From Vibrio aphrogenes (GTDB taxonomy: Bacteria > Pseudomonadota > Gammaproteobacteria > Enterobacterales > Vibrionaceae), in assembly GCF_002157735.2 (NCBI RefSeq), contig NZ_AP018689.1:124001-188000 (forward strand): a stretch of 64,000 nt of DNA. Direction: 5' to 3'. Both the position numbers and the translations under genes were made by a program. Shown piece after piece: positions 1-12,300 of this stretch (position 1 is its first letter; each line of letters begins with the position of its first letter). Under the pieces are notes generated by a model. It did not search any database. It had not been told where the DNA came from and saw nothing but the letters and a program-made list of their open reading frames with translations.

Positions 1-642
<642 letters not shown>

Positions 643-734
643 TACGAAGATTATTTTTGATGAGTACCCACACAGATTGATTAGGTTTATATAGAAAAGA
701 GTTCAGAAAGCATCCCATTGCTTTCAAATCCTGT

Positions 735-810
735 GTCCCGTTCGTCTAGAGGCCTAGGACACCGCCCTTTCACGGCGGTAACAGGGGTTCGACTCCCCTA
801 CGGGATACCA
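735..810 (+). tRNA. tRNA-Glu (TTC)
   Basis: A 76-nt cloverleaf with encoded CCA and anticodon TTC in the loop following CCGCC. It is the first of three tRNAs in the 16S-23S spacer. Position 1 pairs with 72 as G-U, slightly unlike the usual G-C pair. Confidence 0.95.
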
Positions 811-838
811 CTTCCTTCTCTTAAGAGATAGAAGATAT

Positions 839-914
839 GGGTCGTTAGCTCAGTTGGTAGAGCAGTTGACTTTTAATCAATTGGTCGCAGGTTCGAATCC
901 TGCACGACCCACCA
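839..914 (+). tRNA. tRNA-Lys (TTT)
   Basis: A 76-nt cloverleaf with encoded CCA. The acceptor stem is GGGTCGT/ACGACCC and the anticodon is TTT. It is the second spacer tRNA; the Glu-Lys-Val spacer type is characteristic of vibrios. Confidence 0.96.
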
Positions 915-954
915 TTCCTCCATAGGAATGCTTATTTTAGATAAGAAAATTTAT

Positions 955-1030
955 GGGCGATTAGCTCAGTTGGGAGAGCACCTGCCTTACAAGCAGGGGG
1001 TCACTGGTTCGAGCCCGGTATCGCCCACCA
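955..1030 (+). tRNA. tRNA-Val (TAC)
   Basis: A 76-nt cloverleaf with encoded CCA, acceptor stem GGGCGAT/ATCGCCC and anticodon TAC. It is the third spacer tRNA. Confidence 0.96.
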
Positions 1031-1131
1031 CTCTTTAAATACTTTTACGATGTCACGCATCCGGTTTTATAAATTGGATGGGGCTATTTGTCGCTGAAAG
1101 TCTTTAAAAAGTGGTTTCAATAGAAACTCTT

Positions 1132-1145
1132 TGCTCTTTAACAAT
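1132..1145 (+). promoter_or_regulatory. boxA antitermination element before 23S
   Basis: TGCTCTTTAACAAT matches the rrn spacer boxA, the RNA site bound by NusB/NusE(S10) that lets RNA polymerase read through terminators in rRNA operons. It lies about 225 bp before the 23S start, where rrn spacer boxA elements normally sit. Confidence 0.85.
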
Positions 1146-1370
1146 TTGGAAAGCTGACTGATAACGACTTTATGTTGTTATCAAATAAAAGTTCTCAATG
1201 TTTATCTTTAAGATAAACACACAACACACATTCAAGTGTCTTGTATTCAAACAAACAATGTATTGTTTGTTCTATTGAGTCCGGCAACGATATTTAAGAT
1301 TACCCTCTTAAATATCAACAAACTAAAACCTTATTTAGTTGACATACATAAAGACCCTTTTGGGTTGTAT

Positions 1371-4258
<2,888 letters not shown>

Positions 4259-4387
4259 ACAACACCTAAAGGGTTTTGATGGACTTAATAGATATAAGAC
4301 ATGCTTGAATGAGTGTGAGAACGAGTTAGAGATAACAAAGCAGCTTTCCGAATTAAGTTAAACGCTTGAGCGTTTAACAAAAGAATT

Positions 4388-4507
4388 TGCTTGGCGACCA
4401 TAGCGCTTTGGACCCACCTGATTCCATGCCGAACTCAGAAGTGAAACGAAGTAGCGCCGATGGTAGTGTGGGGTCTCCCCATGTGAGAGTAGGACATCGC
4501 CAGGCTT
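4388..4507 (+). rRNA. rrf: 5S ribosomal RNA, first copy
   Basis: A 120-nt 5S gene with the usual conserved core. Helix I is formed by GCTTGGCGA at the 5' end and TCGCCAGGC at the 3' end. It follows 23S by 130 bp and is followed at once by a strong hairpin plus T-tract. Confidence 0.96.
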
Positions 4508-4518
4508 GATTTTGAAAG

Positions 4519-4542
4519 AGCCCGTGTAACACGGGCTTTTTT
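4519..4542 (+). terminator. Terminator-like hairpin between 5S and tRNA-Thr
   Basis: AGCCCGTG and CACGGGCT form an 8-bp GC-rich stem with a tiny loop, followed by six T. It looks like a complete intrinsic terminator but lies inside the operon, before tRNA-Thr and the second 5S. Either rrn antitermination reads through it, or the distal genes have another source of transcript. Confidence 0.8.
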
Positions 4543-4575
4543 ATGTTCGAAGCAAAATTATTGCTGAGAATATAT

Positions 4576-4652
4576 GCTGATATAGCTCAGCCCGGTAGAG
4601 CGCACCCTTGGTAAGGGTGAGGTCCCCAGTTCGAGTCTGGGTATCAGCACCA
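4576..4652 (+). tRNA. tRNA-Thr (GGT)
   Basis: A 77-nt cloverleaf with encoded CCA. The anticodon loop is TTGGTAA, giving anticodon GGT. The order 5S, tRNA-Thr(GGT), 5S is the same as at the distal end of E. coli rrnD. Confidence 0.95.
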
Positions 4653-4686
4653 GCATTTAGACGTTGACTGTTATCGTCACAAGATT

Positions 4687-4806
4687 TACTTAGCAACCAT
4701 AGCGCTTTGGACCCACCTGATTCCATGCCGAACTCAGAAGTGAAACGAAGTAGCGCCGATGGTAGTGTGGGGTCTCCCCATGTGAGAGTAGGACATTGCT
4801 AGGTTC
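4687..4806 (+). rRNA. rrf: 5S ribosomal RNA, second copy
   Basis: A 120-nt 5S gene that, as far as I can read it, matches the first copy exactly through the core. It differs only near both ends. Positions 2, 6 and 9 change G to A, and their helix I partners 118, 114 and 111 change C to T. All three base pairs are kept as A-U. Position 120 also differs. The intact pairing indicates a functional gene, not a decaying copy. Confidence 0.95.
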
Positions 4807-4813
4807 TTATTAT

Positions 4814-4842
4814 AAAGCCTTCCATTAGTGGAAGGCTTTTTT
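4814..4842 (+). terminator. rRNA operon terminator
   Basis: AAAGCCTTCC and GGAAGGCTTT form a 10-bp stem around ATTAGT, followed by a T-rich tail. It ends the rRNA operon just before the convergent ilvY gene and could serve both directions. Confidence 0.85.
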
Positions 4843-4859
4843 CGTTTCTGAATCAAATT

Positions 4860-5750
4860 TTATTTAATAAACTTTGTTTGAGCGATTTGCCACAATGCTT
4901 TAATGAGAGGATTATTGAGTTGGCTTTCATGACAGCATACTCCTAATTGAAAGGGGGAGATGGGCTCAACATTCAATCGCTGTACCTTATCTTTCACTGG
5001 GCTATTATTGATCACCACATCTGGTGCAATTCCGACTCCCAATCCTAATGCAACCATACTGACAATCGCTTCATGTCCCCCCGATGTTTGGCTATAAATA
5101 GTAGGCTTAAACTTCATTTTCTTAAACCAGGCATTACTTCTTTCCCGTGCTGTACCTGTGATTGGGATGATAAAAGGTATGTGTTCCCATTGGGGCTGTT
5201 CTTTTTGTAACTCAGTACTGAAGCTACTCGGTCCAGTAGGAGCAATCACCGATAAGGGAATATCTCCTATCGGTTGGAAACACAGCCTAGCAGGAAGATG
5301 GCTTGGCATAGCACAGACGACAATATCTGCCTCATCGACTAAAAGCCGTTCAATGGCAAGCGCTGGATCGCCTGTAGAGAGTTTGAGTTCAACTTTTGGA
5401 TAAGATAGCCTGAAGTCTCTGAGTAATTGTGGAAGGTGGCTAAAGCTAGCCGTTACCGAACAAAATAGGCGGATCTCTCCACTGAGCTCTTGGTTATCAT
5501 CTTGAATGTCGATACAAAATTGTTGCCATTGATTGGAGATTTGGCTGGCAACATCGAGTAATTTCTTACCAGCTTCGGTGAGTTCTACCCGTCGATTATC
5601 TCGTACAAACAAGGGTTTTCCTATTTGTTGTTCTAATTTTTGGATTTGTCGACTTAATGCCGAAGGACTAATGTGCATCGCTGTGGCGGATTGGGCAAAG
5701 CTTTGGCTACTGCACAAATGTAAAAATAGCTGTAAGGTTTTGATATTCAT
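4860..5750 (-). CDS. ilvY: LysR-type activator of ilvC, IlvY
   Basis: A LysR-family regulator of 296 aa, the usual family length. A winged helix-turn-helix (about residues 15-60, with SPSALSRQIQKLEQQIG as the recognition region) precedes a co-inducer domain (about 90-290). In E. coli, IlvY activates ilvC when acetolactate or acetohydroxybutyrate is present. It diverges from ilvC across 151 bp, the arrangement known for this pair. The start is set at the Met of MNIKTLQLF; an upstream in-frame ATG would add 26 residues that do not resemble the family and would run through the operator region. The identity rests on domain type and the ilvC neighbour. Confidence 0.93.
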   Translation of the reverse strand: MNIKTLQLFLHLCSSQSFAQSATAMHISPSALSRQIQKLEQQIGKPLFVRDNRRVELTEAGKKLLDVASQISNQWQQFCIDIQDDNQELSGEIRLFCSVTASFSHLPQLLRDFRLSYPKVELKLSTGDPALAIERLLVDEADIVVCAMPSHLPARLCFQPIGDIPLSVIAPTGPSSFSTELQKEQPQWEHIPFIIPITGTARERSNAWFKKMKFKPTIYSQTSGGHEAIVSMVALGLGVGIAPDVVINNSPVKDKVQRLNVEPISPFQLGVCCHESQLNNPLIKALWQIAQTKFIK

Positions 5751-5778
5751 GAACACGCCTAATTGATAAAAAATCATG

Positions 5779-5831
5779 TTGCATAAATTGCAATGAATAA
5801 TTGTAAATATAGCACTTTTCGCAATCATTGC
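5779..5831. promoter_or_regulatory. Candidate IlvY operators between ilvY and ilvC
   Basis: Two dyads lie in the divergent spacer: TTGCA-N5-TGCAA at 5779-5793 and GCAAT-C-ATTGC at 5821-5831. Their centres are 40 bp apart, close to four helical turns. Both share the TTGCA/GCAAT half-site. E. coli ilvYC also has two tandem IlvY operators. Assigning these sites to IlvY is inference from position and symmetry. Confidence 0.6.
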
Positions 5832-5901
5832 TCTGATTTAGTATGAATTTATTGAGTCTGAAGACTCTCAATGGATAACGATAAAATAGGATATTTTCAA
5901 T

Positions 5902-7389
5902 ATGGCTAACAACTACTTCAATACTCTTAATCTACGTGAGCAACTTGATCAACTTGGTCGTTGTCGTTTTATGGACCGTGAAGAATTTGCTCAAGAAGCA
6001 GATTACCTAAAAGGCAAGAAGATCGTAATCGTTGGCTGTGGTGCACAAGGTTTGAACCAAGGTCTCAACATGCGTGACTCTGGTTTGAATGTGGCGTATG
6101 CCCTTCGCCAAGCAGCGATTGATGAGCAACGTCAATCATTTAAAAATGCTAAAGATAATGGCTTTGAAGTAGCTAGTTATGAAGAACTTATCCCGCAAGC
6201 GGACCTTGTGGTGAACCTGACTCCCGATAAGCAACACACCAATGTGGTTGAGACTGTGATGCCTCTAATGAAGCAAGGTGCAGCACTAGGTTACTCGCAT
6301 GGCTTCAATATTGTAGAAGAAGGTATGCAGATCCGTAAAGACATCACGGTTGTGATGGTGGCACCTAAGTGTCCAGGTACGGAAGTACGTGAAGAATACA
6401 AGCGTGGTTTTGGTGTACCAACACTGATTGCAGTGCACCCAGAAAACGATCCTCAAGGTGAAGGTTTAGAAATTGCTAAAGCTTGGGCGGCCGCAACCGG
6501 TGGTCATCGCGCTGGGGTGCTAGAGTCTTCTTTTGTCGCAGAAGTTAAATCGGATCTAATGGGTGAGCAAACTATCCTATGCGGTATGCTGCAAGCGGGC
6601 TCTATCGTGTGTTATGAGAAGATGGTTACAGAAGGTATTGACCCAGGTTATGCCGGTAAACTGCTGCAGTACGGCTGGGAAACCATTACGGAAGCCTTGA
6701 AGTTTGGTGGCGTGACCCACATGATGGATCGTTTATCAAACCCAGCCAAAGTGAAAGCATTTGAATTATCAGAAGAGCTTAAAGAGCTAATGCGTCCGCT
6801 TTATAACAAGCACATGGATGACATTATTTGTGGTGAGTTCTCTCGCACTATGATGGCAGATTGGGCCAATGACGATAAAAACCTATTAGGCTGGCGTGAA
6901 GAAACGGGCCAAACTGCATTTGAAAACTACCCTGAAACAGACGTAGAGATTTCAGAACAAGAATATTTCGATAATGGCATTCTTATGATTGCGATGGTGC
7001 GCGCTGGGGTTGAGTTAGCGTTTGAAGCGATGACGGCCTCTGGCATCATCGATGAATCGGCTTATTATGAATCACTACATGAATTGCCATTGATTGCCAA
7101 TACGGTTGCTCGTAAACGTCTTTATGAAATGAATGTGGTCATTTCAGATACTGCTGAATACGGTAACTACCTTTTTGCGAATGTCGCAACACCATTATTG
7201 CGTGAGAAATTCATGCCGAAAGTGGGTACAGATGTGATTGGTAAAGGGCTAGGTGAAACCAGCAACCAAGTGGATAATGCGCAGTTAATTGAAATTAATG
7301 ATGCACTACGTAACCATCCTGTTGAATGGATTGGCCAGGAGCTACGTGGTTACATGAAGGATATGAAACGTATCGCAGTCGGTGGCTAA
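5902..7389 (+). CDS. ilvC: Ketol-acid reductoisomerase
   Basis: A class II (long) NADPH-dependent ketol-acid reductoisomerase of 495 aa, similar to the 491-aa E. coli enzyme. It converts acetolactate and acetohydroxybutyrate to the dihydroxy acids in valine, isoleucine and leucine synthesis, in the cytosol with Mg2+. The Rossmann motif GCGAQG is at residues 45-50, and the knotted C-terminal domain is duplicated as in the long class. The gene is divergent from ilvY and probably activated by it. Its original terminator is split by an insertion sequence (7457-8884). Confidence 0.97.
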   Translation: MANNYFNTLNLREQLDQLGRCRFMDREEFAQEADYLKGKKIVIVGCGAQGLNQGLNMRDSGLNVAYALRQAAIDEQRQSFKNAKDNGFEVASYEELIPQADLVVNLTPDKQHTNVVETVMPLMKQGAALGYSHGFNIVEEGMQIRKDITVVMVAPKCPGTEVREEYKRGFGVPTLIAVHPENDPQGEGLEIAKAWAAATGGHRAGVLESSFVAEVKSDLMGEQTILCGMLQAGSIVCYEKMVTEGIDPGYAGKLLQYGWETITEALKFGGVTHMMDRLSNPAKVKAFELSEELKELMRPLYNKHMDDIICGEFSRTMMADWANDDKNLLGWREETGQTAFENYPETDVEISEQEYFDNGILMIAMVRAGVELAFEAMTASGIIDESAYYESLHELPLIANTVARKRLYEMNVVISDTAEYGNYLFANVATPLLREKFMPKVGTDVIGKGLGETSNQVDNAQLIEINDALRNHPVEWIGQELRGYMKDMKRIAVGG

Positions 7390-7487
7390 ATTGGATTATG
7401 ATAGCGAGAGACTCGTTATCGCCTAGATGCATTAAAAAATAAAAAGGCTTGCCCAATGAAGTGACCCCTTAAAGTTGGACATTTCTG

Positions 7488-8333
7488 TTATGCGGCTTCT
7501 AAGGCCTGATTTCGGTATTCTACCGGAGTTAGGCCTTTTAATTTCACCTTAATCCGATCGTTATTGTAATAATCAATATATTCATCAATGCATGCCATAA
7601 GTTGCTCAGCACTGTCAAAGTGGTAACCATGGTACATTTCTGTTTTTAAAAGTGCGAAGAAGTTTTCAGCCACAGCATTATCAAGACAGTTTCCTTTTCT
7701 CGACATACTCTGATTTATTCTTTTCTCTTTTAGCTTGTTACGATAATCACGGTGTTGGTATTGCCACCCTTGGTCACTATGTAAAGTTAACGAGGACGCT
7801 TGACTTAACTTACTCGTCGCTTTTTCTAGCATCTCGGTCACGAGATGTAATTTAGGTGAGCTCGCTACAGTATGACTAACGACTTCTTGATTAAATAAAT
7901 CGATGATAGGAGATAAATAGACTTTTTCACCTGCCACTTTAAATTCCGTCACATCGGTCACCCATTTTTCATTTGGTTTCGTCGATTTAAAGTCTCGCTT
8001 CAGAATATTCGGGGCAATACGCCCAATCGCACCTTTATAAGAACGATATTTCTTCGGTCTTACGGTCGATTTTAGCCCTAGTTTTGCCATTAAGCGCTGA
8101 ACCGTTTTATGATTTAAGTAGATGCCTTCTCTACGTAAAGCATAATGAATGCGTCGATAACCATATCGACCTTTATGCTTATGAAATATTCTTTCAATAC
8201 TCGCTATCTCATTCGCGTAAGGCTCGGGAGTGCTCAACACTTGGCATTGGTAGTAATACACACTCTTGGGCAATCCAATGGATTGCAATAAATGCTGGAT
8301 TTTGTGTTGGTGTTTTAGAGCTTGAACAGTCAA
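7488..8333 (-). CDS. IS3-family transposase OrfB (DDE integrase domain)
   Basis: A 281-aa catalytic half of an IS3-family transposase. An HTH_21-like region (about 45-100, with KGRYGYRRI) precedes an rve-type integrase core. The catalytic triad is D127 (TDVTEF), D187 (HSDQG) and E223 (DNAVAENFF), with the D-to-E spacing expected of D,D-35-E enzymes. The frame opens with TTG, which overlaps the orfA stop (TTGA). The product may be made by re-initiation or, as in relatives, by -1 frameshifting at the A-rich GAAAAAG at the end of orfA to give OrfAB. The frame is intact. Confidence 0.93.
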   Translation of the reverse strand: MTVQALKHQHKIQHLLQSIGLPKSVYYYQCQVLSTPEPYANEIASIERIFHKHKGRYGYRRIHYALRREGIYLNHKTVQRLMAKLGLKSTVRPKKYRSYKGAIGRIAPNILKRDFKSTKPNEKWVTDVTEFKVAGEKVYLSPIIDLFNQEVVSHTVASSPKLHLVTEMLEKATSKLSQASSLTLHSDQGWQYQHRDYRNKLKEKRINQSMSRKGNCLDNAVAENFFALLKTEMYHGYHFDSAEQLMACIDEYIDYYNNDRIKVKLKGLTPVEYRNQALEAA

Positions 8334-8839
8334 CGCTTTTTCTTTGCTGCTTGACGTTTTAACTTGTCCAGCTCCTCTAACTTTTTTAGAACAGCATTCT
8401 CCGCTCTCAAATAAGCCAGTTCCTCTCTGAGTTCATCAAGTGACATGTCTTCATCAGGTTTAGTCGGACGCTTATTTGATTGAGTTTTCATAGATGGTCT
8501 GCCTTTAGGTCGGGAATGTAAGCCTTGGAATCCCGACTGATTATAAAGCTTTAACCAAACAGAAATAGTCCCGTTAGAAGAAAAATTGAATTCAGCACTC
8601 GCTTGGCTTATAGACCAGTTATTTTCCCACATTGATTTTAATACCGAGAATTTAAAATCTGCGGAATTTTCATAATCAAGAGGTAAAAATGAAGATGAAC
8701 CATGGATCCTGTAAACAGAAGTCCAATAACGAATTTGGTTCGCAGGAATAGATAACTCTTTTGCAAGAGATGTCGATGATTCGCCATCAAGGCAACGCTG
8801 AGCAATGCACAGCTTTAATTCTCTGATGTACTTAGACAT
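8330..8839 (-). CDS. IS3-family transposase OrfA (DNA-binding part)
   Basis: A 169-aa OrfA. Two helix-turn-helix segments occur in the first 110 residues, followed by a leucine-rich coiled coil at the C-terminus (LRAENAVLKKLEELDKLKR). This layout is typical of OrfA proteins, which bind the terminal repeats and dimerise with OrfB or OrfAB. The start at MSKYIREL is preferred because GGGGG lies about 7 bases upstream. An earlier ATG at 8866 would run into the inverted repeat. The basic end KKKR is followed directly by TGA, overlapping the orfB start. Confidence 0.88.
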   Translation of the reverse strand: MSKYIRELKLCIAQRCLDGESSTSLAKELSIPANQIRYWTSVYRIHGSSSFLPLDYENSADFKFSVLKSMWENNWSISQASAEFNFSSNGTISVWLKLYNQSGFQGLHSRPKGRPSMKTQSNKRPTKPDEDMSLDELREELAYLRAENAVLKKLEELDKLKRQAAKKKR

Positions 8840-8912
8840 AAAATAACCCCCAATGTTGGTGTCCAACTATTGGGGGTCAGTTCACAATCAGTGGCAAGCC
8901 TTATTCTTTTAT

Positions 8913-8947
8913 CGAAACTCGAAACTCGAAACTCGAAACTCGAAACT
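8913..8947 (-). repeat. Heptamer array, 5 copies (CGAAACT on +)
   Basis: Five perfect tandem copies of a 7-bp unit. The ubiK TAG stop codon (8946-8948 on the minus strand) overlaps the last unit, so the array begins exactly where the ubiK reading frame ends. Four other 7-bp arrays occur in this window. Confidence 0.93.
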
Positions 8948-9200
8948 ATTCTTTTTCGTTTAACTTCGCTTCAATATCAGCAAGCTTAGTTTCTAATTCA
9001 TTGAGCTTTTGGCGGGTGCGTAATAGCACTTGGGTTTGTACATCAAACTCTTCACGAGAGACGACATCTAATTTACTTAATTGACCTTGTAGGACTTGGC
9101 GAACCTTTTGGTCAACATCCGCACCGAGATCCTTCACTGGTTGTGGCATTGAGTCATGAATTTGTTTTGCAATTTGCTCAATTTTTTTTGCGTCAAACAT
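8946..9200 (-). CDS. ubiK: Ubiquinone biosynthesis accessory factor UbiK (BMFP domain)
   Basis: An 84-aa protein of the UbiK/YqiC family. The N-terminal part is short and amphipathic, and the C-terminal half is a long coiled coil (VSREEFDVQTQVLLRTRQKL onward) typical of BMFP trimeric proteins. In E. coli it helps ubiquinone synthesis under air, interacting with UbiJ and lipids. The start at MFDAKKIEQ is chosen over an upstream frame extension because the family begins there. The neighbouring ilvC/ubiK terminator is broken by the insertion sequence. Confidence 0.9.
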   Translation of the reverse strand: MFDAKKIEQIAKQIHDSMPQPVKDLGADVDQKVRQVLQGQLSKLDVVSREEFDVQTQVLLRTRQKLNELETKLADIEAKLNEKE

Positions 9201-9280
9201 GTTGCTACTCCTAAATAATCTTGTCCACATTCTAAGTAAAGATAGGCAAAAAGTCTTGTTATTGGTTCCACAAATAAACG

Positions 9281-9306
9281 AAAGGCTGCCGAAGTAGGCA
9301 GCCTTT
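9281..9306 (-). terminator. Terminator of the RND efflux operon
   Basis: AAAGGCTGCC and GGCAGCCTTT form a 10-bp stem with loop GAAGTA. It lies 25 bp beyond the RND stop codon on the minus strand, followed by a moderately T-rich tail. It also insulates ubiK, whose start is at 9200. Confidence 0.75.
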
Positions 9307-9331
9307 ATGGTTAGTAAATATTGATTAACGA

Positions 9332-12300
9332 TTAACTGTGTTGAGTTGGATCTTCAAGCGGTGGAATTGTCTCATCAAACTCAGGTAAAGGTTTATGCTC
9401 GCTGGCTAGGTAGCTATAGATGACCGGCAGTACAAACAATGTAAATACAGTCCCGATGGCTAAGCCTGCGACGATGACAATACCAATACTAAAGCGTTGA
9501 GCAGCACCGGCTCCTGTTGCATAAAGCAGTGGGATCAAACCGGCAATCATCGCCGCCGTTGTCATTAGGATTGGACGAAGACGAACTTTCGCTGATTCCA
9601 TAACCGCATCCATTTTCGATTTGCCATGCAATAGCTGTTCTTCTTTTGCAACTTCACAAATCAAAATACCATGTTTAGTAATCAAACCCACTAAGGTGAT
9701 CAAACCGACCTGTGAGTAGATATTCATGGTCGCAGCCCCCCAAGCTAAGGCAATTAACGCCCCACAAATAGCCAGTGGTACTGATACCATGATGACTAAT
9801 GGATCGCGAACTGACTCGAACTGAATTGCCAGTACTAAGAAGATAACAGCTAAAGCTAAGCCAAAGGTTGCATAAAGGGCGTTACCTTCCGTCACATATT
9901 GACGAGCTTCCCCTAAGTATTCATGGCTATAACCTAATGGCAGTTTTTCTGCGGCCATGTTTTCAAACCAGTCTACGGCTTGACCCATTGAAGCAGTTGG
10001 TGCCGGAACAGCGCCAATCGTTGCTGAGTTTAGCTGGTTTAAGTGTGGTAGCGACAATGGTTGTGCAATTACATCAATTTTGACTAAACCACTTAATGGA
10101 ATCGCATCACCATTAGAAGCACGAACATAATAGCCGTTCATTGATTCTGGGTTAAGGCGGTCTTTACGTTCAACCTGTGGGATCACTTCATACGAACGAC
10201 CATCAAGATTAATACGGTTAACATAGCCATCTGACATCATCGTCCCAATGGTGGCTGCAATATCTTGCATTGTCACCCCATAGGCACCGGCTTTGTCTTT
10301 GTCGATGTTGATTTTCATGGTGGCAGAGTCAAAGTTTAAATCCAAAGTGGAATAAACAAACAATGGGCTCTTACCAACTTCCGATAGAATATCACTCGCA
10401 ATTTGGAATAAGCTTTCAAAACTGCTTGGCGTTGTGATAACAAACTGCATCGGTAAACCAGAACCAGCTCCTGGTAACTCTGGCATTTGGAATGCAGAGA
10501 CATTCATTCCTGGAATATCTTTCATCAACTTACCGACACGGTCAGTGACTTCAGATTGGCTGGCTTCACGTTGGCTCCATGGTTTCATCGAAGCAATACC
10601 AAAAGCTTGGTTCGATGCTGGTACACCAGAGAAGGCCTGCGCATATTGGATTTCTGGTTGATCAACGAGAATGTTGTTCACCTCATCCATCGTATTTTGT
10701 AGGTAATCGAGGTTAGAGTTTGAGGCTCCTGTACCCATCAATACCACCACGCCTTTATCTTCAGAGGGTGCCAATTCACTTGGGATGAATTTGAACAATA
10801 ACGGCAAGCTCGCCATAACGATCACCGCAAAAGCGATAAATACAGGACGGTGTTGCATTACTGCATGGAGTGCACGCTCATAACGATTAGTCATGCGATC
10901 AAGCAAGCCATGTACCGTCAATTCAAATCGGCTAGGCTTAGTATGTGCTTTGAGCATTTTTGAACACATCACAGGAGAGAGTGTTAAGGCGATAATCCCT
11001 GACACAAATACCGCCCCTGCTAGTGTTAAGGCAAACTCTTTAAATAAGGATCCGGTAATCCCACCCATCAAGGCGATAGGAGCATATACCGCACCTAAAG
11101 TTAAGGTCATGGCAATAACTGGGGTCGCGATTTCACGGGTACCAATAATTGCTGCCCTAAATGGGGGTTCGCCTAACTTAATATGACGGTCCACGTTTTC
11201 CAAAACGACGATCGCGTCATCTACCACAAGTCCGATGGCTAATACCATGGCCAGTAGCGTCATTAAGTTCCATGAAAAGCCCATCGCCTGCATAGCAACC
11301 GCTACACCAATCAATGACAATGGAATGGTAATGATAGGGATCAATACCGCACGGAAAGAACCTAAGAATAAAGTGATAACGACTAATACAATTAAGGCCG
11401 CTTCTAAAATCGTATGGATAACTTCATTAATTGATTCGTTAATTGCGACCGTTGAATCATAAAGGACTCGCATTTCAATATTGCTTGGTAAGTTCTTTTG
11501 TAATTCAGGCAGCATCGCCAGAATATCGTGTGCAATGTTGATGGGGTTAGCGGTCGGTGCAGCGTCAATTGCAGCCACTACCGCCTCTGAACCATTAGAG
11601 GTTGCACGATAACTATCATGGCTCTTAGCGAGAGTGACTTTGGCAATATCGCTTAAGCGCACTACTTGGCCTTTATCTGATTTAACTACTAGACGTTCTA
11701 GTTCATCAGTACTTTCTACTTGAGTATTTGCGCTACCATTATAAATCACAAATTCGCCAGTCGATTGACCGGTGGCAGATTGGTAGTTGTTGGCATCTAA
11801 AATTCCCATGACTTCAGTTGCCGTGAGATCAAAGGCTGCCATTTTCGCAGGATCTAACCAAATACGTAGTGCGTATTGCTGACCACCGTATAAGTTGACT
11901 TTAGAAACCCCGTTGACTGTAAAGAGCTGTGGGTTAATCACACGTTGCAAGTAGTCAGTAATTTGACTAGAAACTAACTCACTAGAGGTAAAACCAATAT
12001 ACAGCACTGAGGTTGTTGAACCTGTCGACATGGTTACGGTTGGATCTTCAGCTTCTTTTGGTAGCTGCGAACGAACCGAGTTGGTCTGAGCCAAAATATC
12101 GGCTAATGCCCCATTGGGATCGGTATTAAGCTTCATGGTCACTGTAATAGTGGAAGAGCCTAAGACCGATGAGGAGGTCATATAGTCAATATTATCGGCC
12201 TGAGCGATAGCTTGTTCGAGAGGCTGAGTAATAAAGCCTTGAATTAAGTTTGCATCCGCACCGTAGTAACTGGTGGTGACCGTTACTACCGTGTTGGTCA

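Larger units (their letters stand above)
7457..8884 (-). mobile_element. IS3-family insertion sequence, complete, 1428 bp
   Basis: The terminal inverted repeats begin TGAAGTGACCCC on the left and TGAACTGACCCC on the right (read inwards) and continue imperfectly into AGTTGGACA. A 3-bp direct repeat CAA flanks the element at 7454-7456 and 8885-8887, as expected for IS3-family transposition. Two overlapping frames, orfA and orfB, fill it, and the DDE residues are intact, so it looks recent and potentially active. The OrfB type suggests the IS150 subgroup; I do not name a specific IS. It is oriented like ubiK, so ubiK readthrough would enter orfA. Confidence 0.93.
7444..8902. terminator. ilvC/ubiK terminator split by the insertion sequence
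   Basis: The left arm AAGGCTTGCC (7444-7453) and the right arm GGCAAGCCTT (8893-8902) are perfect complements. Removing the insertion sequence and one copy of the CAA target duplication leaves a 10-bp stem with loop CAATCAGT. The tails are T-rich on both sides, so it was a bidirectional terminator for the convergent ilvC and ubiK. The arms are now about 1.44 kb apart and cannot act as a normal terminator. Confidence 0.85.

Noticed and set aside
8330..8340. Frameshift damage in the transposase
   Set aside because: The orfA/orfB overlap (TTGA after an A-rich run) is the normal IS3-family arrangement, not a broken gene.
10893..11462. Frames of 75-97 codons opposite the RND pump
   Set aside because: They are shadow frames of a long conserved gene, with no ribosome sites and no family resemblance.
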